Positions 23,490 to 31,892 of a stretch of 35,887 nt of DNA are shown one piece after another. Position numbers and translations under genes: made by a program. Source of the stretch: an uncultured Burkholderiales bacterium (GTDB lineage: Bacteria > Pseudomonadota > Gammaproteobacteria > Burkholderiales > Burkholderiaceae_C); the NCBI GenBank assembly GCA_903820745.1, contig CAIJIT010000207.1, positions 1 through 35,887 on the forward strand, in the 5' to 3' direction. The notes under the pieces are model-generated. The model saw nothing but the letters and a program-made list of their open reading frames with translations, was not told the DNA's origin and ran no database searches. Every line of letters begins with the position of its first letter. Within the stretch, counting starts at the first letter, position 1.

Positions 23490-23981
23490 TTAACGCACAG
23501 CCTTCGCTACGCCCCGATTGGCCAGGGCATCGGCGCGTTCGTTGCCGGGGTCGCCGGAATGACCCTTGACCCAGCACCATTCGACCTCGTGAAGCTTGCG
23601 CAGCGCGTCCAGGCGTTGCCAGAGATCGGCATTCTTGACCGGCTTGTTGTCTGCAGTTTTCCAGCCCCGACGCTGCCAATTGACGATCCACTCGGTCATG
23701 CCCTTGCGCACATATTCGCTGTCGGTAAAGATGGTGATCCGGCAACTGCGCTTGAGCGAAACCAGCGCCTCGATCACCGCCGTCAACTCCATGCGGTTGT
23801 TGGTGGTGTCGACTGCACCGCCGAACAATTCCTTTTCATGCCCGCCCGAGCTTAGCCAGGCGCCCCAGCCGCCCCGACCGGGGTTACCTTTGCAAGCCCC
23901 ATCGGTATAAATGATGACTTCGGGTTTGGGCAGGCTCCCGAGGCCATGGGTCGCGGCGGCGCTCGACGTCTCTTGGGTCAT
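23490..23981 (-). CDS. rnhA: Ribonuclease HI
   Basis: A 163-residue RNase H1 that cuts RNA in RNA-DNA hybrids, for example at primers and R-loops. All active-site residues are present: D27 in [18 protein letters not shown]65 in [14 protein letters not shown]87 in FTDSEY and D151 in [14 protein letters not shown] with H141. About 20 residues precede the core. The start ATG overlaps the stop of the upstream methyltransferase (ATGA), which fixes the start although the frame stays open far upstream. The methyltransferase-rnhA-gloB neighbourhood is common in Burkholderiales. Confidence 0.96.
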   Translation of the reverse strand: MTQETSSAAATHGLGSLPKPEVIIYTDGACKGNPGRGGWGAWLSSGGHEKELFGGAVDTTNNRMELTAVIEALVSLKRSCRITIFTDSEYVRKGMTEWIVNWQRRGWKTADNKPVKNADLWQRLDALRKLHEVEWCWVKGHSGDPGNERADALANRGVAKAVR

Positions 23982-24724
23982 TGATCTGTTTGATTTTGGT
24001 GATGGTGAACCATGGCCGCCGCTGTGGCGGCCTTCGGATTGCGTTGACGCTTGCGCTCGAGGCCGAGCAGGCGCATGCCATGCACGCGCTTGACCGCCTT
24101 GATGACGTAAAACGCGCCGAGCACAGGCCACCAGCGCTGCCCGATGCGCTCCAGCCAGCCACAGCGGTCCAGCCAAGCGGCATTTCGCAGCGGTGGACTG
24201 TAACCGCCGAAATGCGCAGTATCGACTTCGAAGTTGAGCAGACCCAGCCAATCGCGCAAACGCCAGTAAGCGATCAAATCTCCGGCATGCGGCAGGAATT
24301 GCCCTGGCTTGCCACCTTGCAGCAAACGCTCCAGCGTCTGCCTGAGCCCCCACAGGCTGGCAGGATTGAGACCGAGTATCACCAGACGCCCTTCTGCCCG
24401 CAAGACACGCTCGACTTCGCGCAAGGTCTGATGCGGATCGCGCGAAAGTTCCAGGGTATGCGGCAACAAGACCAAGTCGAGGCTATTGCTCTCGAAGGGC
24501 AAGGCATCGAATTCGCAGTGCAAACTGACGCCGTTCTGTAACGACTCGAGGCCATCGATTGCCAGCCAACGATGCGACATGCGGTTGGCGCGCAAGCCCG
24601 CCAGCTCAGGCAGGCCCAGTTGCAGCGCATGAAAGCCGAACAGATCAGCCACTGCAATGTCCAGTTGCTGCTGCTCCCAGGCCAGCAGATAACGGCCGGG
24701 CGGCGTTTGCAGCCATGCAGCCAA
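23978..24724 (-). CDS. Class I SAM-dependent methyltransferase domain protein
   Basis: A protein of about 248 residues with a methyltransferase-11-like middle: [37 protein letters not shown] is motif IV and the following helix, and [15 protein letters not shown] the next strand. The glycine-rich motif I is degenerate, so SAM binding is not certain. The last 30 residues are basic and then His/Gln rich. No ATG exists near the expected start; in-frame TTG codons at 24724, 24751 and 24790 are candidates. TTG 24724 gives [18 protein letters not shown], a typical opening for this group. Its stop overlaps rnhA. The gene is divergent from gloB and their promoters overlap. Confidence 0.75.
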   Translation of the reverse strand: MAAWLQTPPGRYLLAWEQQQLDIAVADLFGFHALQLGLPELAGLRANRMSHRWLAIDGLESLQNGVSLHCEFDALPFESNSLDLVLLPHTLELSRDPHQTLREVERVLRAEGRLVILGLNPASLWGLRQTLERLLQGGKPGQFLPHAGDLIAYWRLRDWLGLLNFEVDTAHFGGYSPPLRNAAWLDRCGWLERIGQRWWPVLGAFYVIKAVKRVHGMRLLGLERKRQRNPKAATAAAMVHHHQNQTDQ

Positions 24725-24733
24725 CTCTATAAT
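24706..24733 (+). promoter_or_regulatory. Probable gloB promoter
   Basis: A perfect TATAAT at 24728-24733 with TTTGCA at 24706-24711, 16 bases apart. The leader would be about 35 bases. The box lies at the very start of the divergent methyltransferase gene, so the two promoters probably interfere. Confidence 0.5.
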
Positions 24734-24774
24734 TGATGTTTTTTGTATCAAGGCAATCGCTGCATCATGCTGGC

Positions 24775-25578
24775 ATGGAACTGATCTCAATCGCCGCCTT
24801 TACCGACAACTACATCTGGATGCTGCACGACGGCGTGGATGCCGTTGTGGTCGACCCAGGTGATGCAGCCCCGGTGATTGCAGCCCTGAAGGCGCATTCC
24901 TTGCGCCTGGCCGCCATTCTAGTGACCCATCATCATGGCGACCATGTCGGTGGCATCGCCGACTTGCGCCACTTGCTCGACGGCAAGGTTTACGGGCCAG
25001 CGCGCGAGCAGATCCCTCAGCCTTGCCTACCGGTGCACGCAGGTGAGTCGCTCACCCTGCTGGGCCGAAGTTTCTCGGTCATCGATGTACCCGGCCATAC
25101 CAGCGGTCATATCGCTTTTTTTCTGGCCGATTGCGATGACGGCAAGGCGCCGATCCTGTTCTGTGGCGACACCATGTTTTCAGCCGGATGCGGGCGTTTG
25201 TTTGAAGGAACGCCAGCCCAGATGCACGCCTCGCTGCAGAGCCTGGTCAAACTTCCCGGCAATACCCGGGTCTGCTGCGCGCATGAATACACAATGTCGA
25301 ATCTGCGTTTTGCTCAGGCGATTGCCCCGGCCGGGCCGGCATTGACCCGTTACGTTGCCTGGTGCGAAGCGCAGCGTGCCCAAGGACTGCCGACGCTGCC
25401 TTCGACGCTGGCTACCGAGTTGCAGGTCAACCCTTTCCTGCGCTGTACCGAGCCCGATATCGTGGCCGCGGCAACAGCCCATGCAGCGACGCTGAATCCA
25501 GCCGACCCACTTGCCGCCGACAGTGACCCCGTCGCGGTTTTCGCCACCCTGCGGCAATGGAAGAACGACTTCAGATGA
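24775..25578 (+). CDS. gloB: Hydroxyacylglutathione hydrolase (glyoxalase II)
   Basis: A 267-residue metallo-beta-lactamase-fold enzyme that hydrolyses S-lactoylglutathione to lactate and glutathione, the second step of methylglyoxal detoxification. MELISIAAFTDNYIWML is the classic N-terminus and sets the start; THHHGDH (51-57) binds the two metals, with VPGHTSGHIAFFL, LFCGDTMFSAGCGRLFEGT and CCAHEYTMSNLRFA as further motifs. The C-terminal HAGH domain is present (NPFLRC). The stop overlaps the mltD start (ATGA), so these two genes are coupled. Confidence 0.96.
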   Translation: MELISIAAFTDNYIWMLHDGVDAVVVDPGDAAPVIAALKAHSLRLAAILVTHHHGDHVGGIADLRHLLDGKVYGPAREQIPQPCLPVHAGESLTLLGRSFSVIDVPGHTSGHIAFFLADCDDGKAPILFCGDTMFSAGCGRLFEGTPAQMHASLQSLVKLPGNTRVCCAHEYTMSNLRFAQAIAPAGPALTRYVAWCEAQRAQGLPTLPSTLATELQVNPFLRCTEPDIVAAATAHAATLNPADPLAADSDPVAVFATLRQWKNDFR

Positions 25579-27194
25579 TGACCATCGATCCGCGCCGCGG
25601 CGCCCTGCATGACCGAACTTCCCATTGCACGCGCTTCAGCCTGATCCTGCTGATCGGTTTGCTCGGCGCCTGTGCCAGCCCCGTCACACCACAGCAGAGC
25701 CTTCCGAGCGAACGCAATGTCCTGTCCCGCGAACTGGGCGAGACAGTCAGCATCGCCGCCCCCAAGCCGAGCCGGGCACCTGTCTTTGGCGCCAAGGAGC
25801 AGGCCTTGCTGGAGGACAGCTTGCGCCCTGGCTTCAAGCTGGATCTGACCGAAGTGAAAGCCAAGGCTGACCTCTGGGCACGCCTGCGTGCCGGATTCGC
25901 CATGCCGGAACTCGACAACGACTGGGTACGCAAGGCCGAAGGCTGGTATGGCAGCCGTCCCGACTATGTGCAGCGAATGACCGAACGGGGTAGCTTGTAC
26001 CTGTTCCACATCGTCGAGGAAGTCGAAAAACGCGGCATGCCCACAGAAATGGCGCTGCTGCCCTTCATCGAAAGCGCCTTCAACCCGCAGGCCTTGTCGA
26101 CAGCCAAGGCTTCCGGCATGTGGCAATTCGTGCCTGCAACCGGGCGCGATTTCGACCTGAAGCAGAACATCTTCCGCGACGACCGCCGCGATGTGCTGGC
26201 ATCGACCCGTGCGGCGCTTGATTACCTGGCACGCTTGCACGACAAGTTCGGCGACTGGCACCTGGCGTTGGCCGCCTACAACTGGGGCCAAGGCAATGTC
26301 CAAAAAGCCATCGATCGCAACCAGCGCGCCGGTCTGCCGACCGATTATGAAAGCCTGAAAATGCCCGACGAGACGCGCTACTACGTCCCGAAACTGCAGG
26401 CGATCAAGAACATCGTTCAGGCACCGCAAAAATTCGCCGTGACCCTGCCGGAACTGGCCAACCATCCGTATTTTCTGAGCGTCAATATTGACCGCGATAT
26501 GGACGTCGACGTGGCAGCCCGACTGGCTGGCGTGACGCCGGAGTTGTTCAAGCAGTTCAACCCGCAGATGAACAAGCCGGTCATCCTTGCCGCCAGCACG
26601 ACCCAGGTGCTGCTGCCCTATGACAATGCGAGTGCATTCGCCAGCAACCTGGCCGCGCATCAAGGCCAATTGGCCAGTTGGACCGCCTGGGTCGTGCCCA
26701 AGACAATGAAGGCCGCGGAAGCCGCGAAGATGGTCGGTATGGGAGACGTCGCGCTGCGCGACATCAACAAGATTCCACCGCGCATGCTGGTCAAACAAGG
26801 ATCAACCTTGCTGGTTTCGAGGTCGGCTAACCGGCAGGAAGACGTATCCAGCCATTTGGCCGATTACGCCAGCATGAGCTTGTCACCCGAGGTACCGCCG
26901 ACACCGACGCTGCAGCGCATCAACCACAAGGCGGGTGCCGCCGAAACGGTGGCGACTGTGGCAGCCCGCTACCATGTCAAACCAGCCTTGATCGCACAAT
27001 GGAACAAGGTCGGCCCCAAAGCCAGCTTCAAACCCGGCACGATGGTACAGGTCTATGTGGCTGGCGATGCCGCGAAACGCGTCGCCAAAGCGCCAGCCAA
27101 GGCCGCCAAGCCAGGCCGCAACGCCACCGCAGCACAAGACGTGAAGACCGCCGCCGAGCCGAAGTTGGCGCCCCGCCAGTTAGCTGAACGCTGA
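25575..27194 (+). CDS. mltD: Membrane-bound lytic murein transglycosylase D-type lipoprotein with LysM
   Basis: A 539-residue lipoprotein that cleaves peptidoglycan glycan strands with 1,6-anhydro product formation. The lipobox is LGAC in LLIGLLGACASP, giving an outer-membrane-anchored protein. The SLT domain has the catalytic E166 in LLPFIESAFNPQALS, followed by ASGMWQFVPATGRDF and LAAYNWGQGNVQKA. A MltD-type N-terminal region precedes it. The C-terminus has a degenerate LysM-like part (ETVATVAARYHVKPALIAQWN) and a basic, Ala/Lys-rich tail. The ATG at 25575 overlaps the gloB stop; the ATG at 25578 is equally possible. The stop codon directly abuts that of the convergent MAPEG gene. Confidence 0.9.
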   Translation: MMTIDPRRGALHDRTSHCTRFSLILLIGLLGACASPVTPQQSLPSERNVLSRELGETVSIAAPKPSRAPVFGAKEQALLEDSLRPGFKLDLTEVKAKADLWARLRAGFAMPELDNDWVRKAEGWYGSRPDYVQRMTERGSLYLFHIVEEVEKRGMPTEMALLPFIESAFNPQALSTAKASGMWQFVPATGRDFDLKQNIFRDDRRDVLASTRAALDYLARLHDKFGDWHLALAAYNWGQGNVQKAIDRNQRAGLPTDYESLKMPDETRYYVPKLQAIKNIVQAPQKFAVTLPELANHPYFLSVNIDRDMDVDVAARLAGVTPELFKQFNPQMNKPVILAASTTQVLLPYDNASAFASNLAAHQGQLASWTAWVVPKTMKAAEAAKMVGMGDVALRDINKIPPRMLVKQGSTLLVSRSANRQEDVSSHLADYASMSLSPEVPPTPTLQRINHKAGAAETVATVAARYHVKPALIAQWNKVGPKASFKPGTMVQVYVAGDAAKRVAKAPAKAAKPGRNATAAQDVKTAAEPKLAPRQLAER

Positions 27195-27587
27195 TCAGTT
27201 GCTGAAAAACAAGGCCATGCTGATGGCGACGCCAGCCAGCCAGCACAGACTGCGCAGCGCGGCGTAATCAGCCAGATAAGCGGCGCAATAGGCCAGGCGG
27301 GCGGCGATGAAGCCCAGCGCCAGCGCGTCAATGCGCGCTTGCGGCGCCTGCAGTTGCTGCGCCACCAAGACACCCGCGATGAACAAAGGCAGGGCCTCGA
27401 ATCCGTTTTGCTGCGCCGCATTGGCACGCGCCTGCCAGCCGCCTTGCCGCGCCAGCCAGGCGCGTGGATCATGGTTGTCATAGCCGCCCTTGTGCCTTGG
27501 CTTGCCGAAGGCTTGCGACTTGGCCAGACCAGCGCAAATGATCGGCAGCAAGCTGCAGACGATGATGCAGGAATTAGCAATGGTCAT
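27195..27587 (-). CDS. MAPEG family inner-membrane protein
   Basis: A 130-residue protein with four hydrophobic segments and the MAPEG features: a polar loop after the first helix (YDNHDPRAWLARQGGWQARANAAQQNGFEALPLF), then RLAYCAAYLADYAALRS. The NAAQQNGFEALP motif, with the Asn and Glu of the glutathione-binding eicosanoid/glutathione family, is conserved. Bacterial relatives are little studied; glutathione-linked detoxification is possible. The stop codon abuts that of mltD on the other strand (TGATCA), so there is no spacer between the convergent genes. Confidence 0.85.
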   Translation of the reverse strand: MTIANSCIIVCSLLPIICAGLAKSQAFGKPRHKGGYDNHDPRAWLARQGGWQARANAAQQNGFEALPLFIAGVLVAQQLQAPQARIDALALGFIAARLAYCAAYLADYAALRSLCWLAGVAISMALFFSN

Positions 27588-27611
27588 TGGTTGTACCGGT
27601 TTGGAAAGATT

Positions 27612-28193
27612 TCAACGGCGGTCGAACAAGGCATGAGCAATCGTGCCGAGGTCGACGAATTCAAGTTCGCTGCCCACGGGCACGCCACGCGCCAGGCGGG
27701 TCGAACGTACGCCGCGACTGCGCAGGCCTTCTGCCAGCACATGGGCGGTGGCTTCGCCCTCGGCGGTGAAGCTGGTGGCCAGAATCACCTCTTCCACCTC
27801 AGTTTCGGCAGCTCGCAGCAGCAATTCAGCCACGCCGATTGAGCCGACCCCGACCGCGTCCAGCGGACTCACCCGGCCCATCAGCACGAAGTAATAGCCA
27901 CGATAGGACGCGGTGCGTTCAAGCGCGGCCTGATCAGCCGGTGTTTCCACCACGCAGAGCAGCCGCGCATCGCGTCCGCTGTCAGCACAGATCGGGCAGA
28001 TCGGCGCTTCGCTGAAGGTATGGCAGCGCTGGCAATGACCGATGCCATCGGCCGCAGCCTGCAGCGCCAGCGCCAACCGCCGCGCGCTGTCGCGGTCATG
28101 CTGCAGCAGGTGGTAGGCCATGCGCTGCGCCGACTTCTGCCCGACTCCGGGCAGGAGCCGCAGGGCGTCGATCAAACTTTCAAGTGCAGCCAC
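27612..28193 (-). CDS. recR: Recombination mediator protein RecR
   Basis: A 193-residue ring-forming protein that works with RecF and RecO to load RecA on gapped DNA. A helix-hairpin-helix ([17 protein letters not shown]) is followed by a four-cysteine zinc finger C54-x2-C57-x8-C66-x2-C69, a Toprim domain with E86 in [15 protein letters not shown], and a Walker-B-like C-terminal part. The start codon is GTG at 28193, directly after the ybaB stop (TGAGTG), so translation is coupled. This is the classic dnaX-ybaB-recR order. Confidence 0.96.
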   Translation of the reverse strand: MAALESLIDALRLLPGVGQKSAQRMAYHLLQHDRDSARRLALALQAAADGIGHCQRCHTFSEAPICPICADSGRDARLLCVVETPADQAALERTASYRGYYFVLMGRVSPLDAVGVGSIGVAELLLRAAETEVEEVILATSFTAEGEATAHVLAEGLRSRGVRSTRLARGVPVGSELEFVDLGTIAHALFDRR

Positions 28194-28520
28194 TCAGAAC
28201 GGGAGCTTCATGCCCGGAGGCATCGGCATGCCGGCGGTCAATTTACCCATCTTCTGCTGGCTGATTTCTTCAGCCCGGCGCACCGCATCATTGAATGCTG
28301 CGGCCACCAGGTCCTCCAGCATGTCCTTGTCATCAGCGAGCAAGCTCGGATCGATAGTGACGCGTTTGACATTGTTCTTGCAGGTCATCAGGACCTTCAC
28401 CAGACCGGCACCCGACTGGCCTTCAACCTCGACGAAAGCGAGTTCATCCTGGGCTTTCTTCAGGTTGTCCTGCATGGCCTGGGCTTGTTTCATCAAACCG
28501 GCGAGTTGACCCTTCATCAT
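28194..28520 (-). CDS. ybaB: Nucleoid-associated protein YbaB/EbfC
   Basis: A 108-residue DNA-binding protein that forms dimers with a tweezer-like shape. The N-terminal helix ([27 protein letters not shown]) and the strand region [19 protein letters not shown] are typical, and the tail is Met/Pro/Gly rich. TAGGAG lies about 9 bases before the first ATG, one of the few strong ribosome sites here; a second ATG follows at once. It is 12 bases after dnaX and directly joined to recR. Confidence 0.95.
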   Translation of the reverse strand: MMKGQLAGLMKQAQAMQDNLKKAQDELAFVEVEGQSGAGLVKVLMTCKNNVKRVTIDPSLLADDKDMLEDLVAAAFNDAVRRAEEISQQKMGKLTAGMPMPPGMKLPF

Positions 28521-28532
28521 ATTTTCAAGCTC

Positions 28533-30434
28533 CTAAATTGTTGTTTGGGTTTTGATCGATCCAGGCACGATACGCGCTGTCTTGAACTGACTCAGCAGCG
28601 CTTGTGCCAATGGATCTTCGACGACGATTTTTTCAATCGCGCGTTGCCGCAACTGCGTCTGTGCGGACTCGCGCATTGCCGGCGAATCCTGCGCCACGCC
28701 GGCTACCAATTCGAGTTGCACCTCGCGCTGCAAGGCCTCGGCCAAGGCCGCCTGAAGCTTGTCTTTCAAGGCCGGTTGACGCAAGGACTCGCGTTCCACC
28801 CGCAAACGCCACAGCAGGGTATCACCCTGCTCCTCGACACCTATGCATTCGGCCCGCATGGCCAGTTCGCGGGTCAGCGCGGTCAGGCCCAGCGTTGCGA
28901 TCTGCTCAGCCCAGCGCAGACCCAGCGGCGTTGGCGTCCAGACCAGGTCCAGACCCGCGGTGGACTGATAGCCTTCAGATTCGGAAGTGGGCTCACCGGT
29001 ACCAGCAACTTCGGCCATTGGCAAGGCGCCATCATCTTCCGAGGGGGCGTCAAGCCAGGGCGGCAAATCGTCAACAGCCGGCAAGGCTGCTGGAACGGCT
29101 ACCGTCGGTGCTGCTCGTGGTTTCAGACGTGCACTATGCACGCTGGATTCAGCGGCGGCCGGCGTTGCCCTCGCCGGCATGGGCTCCGCTGGCGGCGCCA
29201 CAACGACCGCTGGCTCTGCAACCCGCAGCGGCAGCACAGCGCTCGCCACCTTGGGCTGCAACAGCGGTGCCGAGACCGGCGACCTGGCTGCAGCTGCAGT
29301 CGCAGCCAAGGGTTTCTTGTCCTGCCGGGCCGTACCTGCTGGACGGAAGCTGAGCATGCGCAGCAACACCATCAACAAGCCCGCATATTCGTCAGGCGCC
29401 AGCGAAAGTTCCTGCCGGCCATGCAAGGCCATGCTGTAGAGCAGCTGGATTTCATCGGCCGGCAACAGCCCGGCCAGACGCAGCGCTTCCGCCGTGTCGG
29501 GGTCCTGTTCGTCCATCGCCCCGGGAGCGACCTGGGCCACGGCCATCAACTGCAGCAGGCCAGCCAAGTCTTCCAGTGTGCCAGCCGCCGACAAGCCCAG
29601 ACTGCGCAGTCCATCGGCAAGGGCGACGACGTCGGAGCCGCTGGCCGCTACCAATGCGTCAAGAATCGCAACGACATGGCCACGGTCGACCGAGCCCAAC
29701 ATCTGGCGCACACCGGCTTCGGTCAGCGCACCGGCGCCAAATGCGATCGCCTGATCAGTCAGCGACAAGGCATCGCGCATCGAACCTCGCGCCGCGCGCG
29801 ACAGCAGGCGCAGCGCGCCGGCATCGGTGGTCACAGCTTCTGCTTGCAACACGGTCGTCAGATGCGCCAGCACCGTCGGCGGCGCCATCGGCCGCAGATT
29901 GAATTGCAGGCAGCGCGACAATACAGTGACCGGCACCTTCTGCGGATCGGTGGTTGCAAGCACGAATTTCAGGTAATCGGGCGGTTCTTCCAGCGTCTTC
30001 AACATCGCATTGAAGGCGGTGCTGGACAGCATATGGACTTCGTCGATCATGTAGACCTTGAAGCGGCCGAGCACCGGCTTGTAGACCGATTGATCGAGCA
30101 ACTGCGAAATCTCCTCGACACCACGATTCGATGCGGCGTCCAGTTCGATGTAGTCGACGAAGCGGCCGGCATCAATGTCCCGGCAGGCGTCGCAAACTCC
30201 GCAGGGCGTTGCTGTGATCGTGCCGTTGCCATCAGCGCCGGTGCAATTGAGGCTCTTGGCCAGGATTCGCGACACGGTGGTCTTGCCGACGCCGCGCGTG
30301 CCTGTGAACAAATAGGCATGGTGCAGGCGCTGCTGGGTCAGCGCATTCGCCAACGCCTGCACGACATGCTCCTGGCCGACCAGTTCTTCAAAATTGTGCG
30401 GACGATATTTTCGCGCAAGGACCAGATAACTCAT
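28533..30434 (-). CDS. dnaX: DNA polymerase III subunits gamma/tau
   Basis: A 633-residue clamp-loader ATPase. MSYLVLARKYRPHNFEELVGQ is the family N-terminus and sets the start, although the frame is open to 30575. Walker A is GTRGVGKT (45-52), the zinc module uses C64, C78, C81 and C84, DEVHMLS is Walker B and TLEEPP with SRCLQF are the sensor region. An Ala/Pro-rich linker (about 395-480) precedes the C-terminal tau domain that contacts the polymerase. No AAAAAAG-type slippery heptamer was found around the end of the ATPase part, so a shorter gamma form by frameshift is not predicted. No Shine-Dalgarno; TAGAAT lies 8 bases before the ATG. Confidence 0.95.
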   Translation of the reverse strand: MSYLVLARKYRPHNFEELVGQEHVVQALANALTQQRLHHAYLFTGTRGVGKTTVSRILAKSLNCTGADGNGTITATPCGVCDACRDIDAGRFVDYIELDAASNRGVEEISQLLDQSVYKPVLGRFKVYMIDEVHMLSSTAFNAMLKTLEEPPDYLKFVLATTDPQKVPVTVLSRCLQFNLRPMAPPTVLAHLTTVLQAEAVTTDAGALRLLSRAARGSMRDALSLTDQAIAFGAGALTEAGVRQMLGSVDRGHVVAILDALVAASGSDVVALADGLRSLGLSAAGTLEDLAGLLQLMAVAQVAPGAMDEQDPDTAEALRLAGLLPADEIQLLYSMALHGRQELSLAPDEYAGLLMVLLRMLSFRPAGTARQDKKPLAATAAAARSPVSAPLLQPKVASAVLPLRVAEPAVVVAPPAEPMPARATPAAAESSVHSARLKPRAAPTVAVPAALPAVDDLPPWLDAPSEDDGALPMAEVAGTGEPTSESEGYQSTAGLDLVWTPTPLGLRWAEQIATLGLTALTRELAMRAECIGVEEQGDTLLWRLRVERESLRQPALKDKLQAALAEALQREVQLELVAGVAQDSPAMRESAQTQLRQRAIEKIVVEDPLAQALLSQFKTARIVPGSIKTQTTI

Positions 30435-30442
30435 GGGACGAC

Positions 30443-30448
30443 ATTCTA
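30443..30448 (-). promoter_or_regulatory. Possible -10 box just before dnaX
   Basis: TAGAAT on the - strand ends 8 bases before the dnaX ATG. If real, the transcript would start at or next to the start codon. No clear -35 box. Confidence 0.35.
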
Positions 30449-30530
30449 CGGTTGCGCCGGACTGCTCGGCTTGCGGCCATTTTCCGCAGCGGTGGCCCTG
30501 ACAAAACAGGGCGACCTGACCTTGTGACCG

Positions 30531-30536
30531 ATAATC
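30531..30536 (+). promoter_or_regulatory. Possible -10 box just before the PurM-like gene
   Basis: GATAAT ends 7 bases before the ATG at 30544, again placing the transcript start at the start codon. No clear -35 box. Confidence 0.35.
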
Positions 30537-30543
30537 CTGCCCC

Positions 30544-31668
30544 ATGAGCACCCATGCACCCTCCTCCGCCGACACCCTCAGCTACGAACAGGCCGGCGTC
30601 AATTACGACCTGATCGATCCCTTGAAGATTGCCGCGCAGCGCGCAGCTGCAGCCACCGGCGCGCATCTGCAATCCCATGGCTTCAGCGAAGTGCTGGCCT
30701 CGCGCGGCGAGTCGGCATATGTCGTCGACATCGGCCCTTTCTACATGGCCACCATCGTCGAATGTCTGGGCACCAAGACCCTGGTCGCCGATGAAATGCG
30801 CCAATTGACCGGCAAGAGCTATTACGCCGGCATCGCCCAGGACACGATCGCAATGGCCATCAATGACCTGATCACCGTCGGCGCCACGCCGCTGGTGGTG
30901 CAGGCCTATTGGGCTGCAGGCGGTTCGGACTGGTTCAGTGACAAGCAGCGTGCACAAACCCTGGTCGACGGCTGGAAGCGTGCCTGTGACGCCTGCTCGG
31001 TCGCCTGGGGCGGCGGCGAAACGCCGGCCCTGGCCGGCATCGTCGAGAGCGGGCGGATCGACCTGGCCGCATCTTGCACCGGCCTGATCAACCCGAAATC
31101 AAGGCTCTCGGTGGGCGACCGCCTCGGTGTCGGTGATGCCATCGTGCTGCTGGCCTCCAGCGGCATCCATGCCAACGGCCTGAGTCTGGCGCGGAAATTA
31201 ACCGAACGTCTGCCCCAGGGTTATCTGACCGAGGTGGCGCCAGGCTTGACTTTCGGCGACGCTTTACTCGCGCCGACGACCTTGTACTCGCCGGTGACCG
31301 AGGCGCTGTTCAAGGCCGGTATCTCGCCGCATTACTGCGCCAATATCACCGGCCATGGCTGGCGCAAGCTGCTGCGCCACCCGGGACAATTCACCTATCG
31401 AATCCAGCAGGTGCCACCGGTCACTGCAGTGCTGCGCTTCATCCAGGAACATGCCAAACAGGACGATCGTGAGGCCTATTCAACGCTGAACATGGGCGCG
31501 GGTTTTGCGATCTTCGTGCCTGCGGACCAGGCCCAGGCGACCGTCGACGTCGCCAAGGCTTGCGGCATCGACGCCCTCATTGCCGGGCAGATCGAAGCCG
31601 GACCGAAACAATTGCTGATTGACCCGCTGAACATCCGTTTCAGTGACGAAGATTTACAACTTCGGTAG
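30544..31668 (+). CDS. PurM-like protein (AIR synthase-related)
   Basis: A 374-residue member of the PurM/SelD/ThiL ATP-binding superfamily. It resembles aminoimidazole ribonucleotide synthase from end to end (SYEQAGVNYDLIDPLKIAAQRAA, MAINDLITVGATPL, GGGETPALAGI, ASSGIHANGLSLARKL, NITGHGWRKLLRHP, NMGAGFAIFVP). However, true PurM has GGETAEMPG where this has GGETPALAG, and the N-terminus differs, so it is probably the paralogue that accompanies PurM in many Burkholderiales. The reaction is unknown; an ATP-dependent amide or phosphoryl step is the family theme. It is divergent from dnaX with 109 bases between, and is followed by ffs. If the genome has no other purM, it could be the sole enzyme. 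Confidence 0.8.
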   Translation: MSTHAPSSADTLSYEQAGVNYDLIDPLKIAAQRAAAATGAHLQSHGFSEVLASRGESAYVVDIGPFYMATIVECLGTKTLVADEMRQLTGKSYYAGIAQDTIAMAINDLITVGATPLVVQAYWAAGGSDWFSDKQRAQTLVDGWKRACDACSVAWGGGETPALAGIVESGRIDLAASCTGLINPKSRLSVGDRLGVGDAIVLLASSGIHANGLSLARKLTERLPQGYLTEVAPGLTFGDALLAPTTLYSPVTEALFKAGISPHYCANITGHGWRKLLRHPGQFTYRIQQVPPVTAVLRFIQEHAKQDDREAYSTLNMGAGFAIFVPADQAQATVDVAKACGIDALIAGQIEAGPKQLLIDPLNIRFSDEDLQLR

Positions 31669-31700
31669 CCTCGGCTCAAGCCCGGGAACAGGGCTTCGCA

Positions 31701-31706
31701 TACAAT
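31701..31706 (+). promoter_or_regulatory. Likely -10 box of the 4.5S RNA gene
   Basis: TACAAT lies 7 bases before the expected 5' end of the 4.5S RNA at about 31714. The -35 region is weak and overlaps an AAGCCC..GGGCTT hairpin at 31679-31697. Confidence 0.5.
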
Positions 31707-31713
31707 CGGCCGT

Positions 31714-31808
31714 GACGGGCCTCCTCGCATGGAAGCGCGGCCAATCGGGTCAGGTCGGGAACGAAGCAGCCCCAACCGTTGCAACCAGTGCCGGGGCAAG
31801 GCTCGTCA
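31714..31808 (+). ncRNA. ffs: 4.5S RNA of the signal recognition particle
   Basis: The conserved apical core GGTCAGGTCGGGAACGAAGC is present, with the downstream AGCC, which together form the Ffh-binding loop of bacterial SRP RNA. The ends pair: ACGGGCCT near 31715-31722 with AGGCTCGT near 31799-31806, one wobble. The size, about 95-100 bases, fits the short bacterial type. It binds Ffh and FtsY to target membrane proteins. Exact ends are estimated from the pairing. An intrinsic terminator follows at 31823-31857. Proximity to dnaX is a usual location in this group. Confidence 0.93.
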
Positions 31809-31822
31809 ACCCCAACAAGTGC

Positions 31823-31857
31823 AATGCCTCCAGCTCGCAAGGTCTGGAGGCATTTTT
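31823..31857 (+). terminator. Intrinsic terminator of ffs
   Basis: AATGCCTCCAG pairs with CTGGAGGCATT around a 10-base loop and ends in five T. It lies directly after the 4.5S RNA and 35 bases before the convergent hrpA stop. Confidence 0.88.
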
Positions 31858-31892
31858 ACATCTGATGGGCGATCGTGAATGAGTCCCCGGGT

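Noticed and set aside
29250-29450. A programmed frameshift site in dnaX giving a gamma subunit
   Set aside because: No AAAAAAG or similar slippery heptamer in the correct frame was found near the end of the ATPase part.
28020-30527. An 835-codon open frame on the + strand opposite recR, ybaB and dnaX
   Set aside because: It is the mirror of well-supported genes in GC-rich DNA, has no recognisable domain and crosses three real gene boundaries.
30544-31668. Assignment as SelD or as the main PurM
   Set aside because: No SelD-type N-terminal Cys/Sec motif, and the PurM signature is altered; called PurM-like only.
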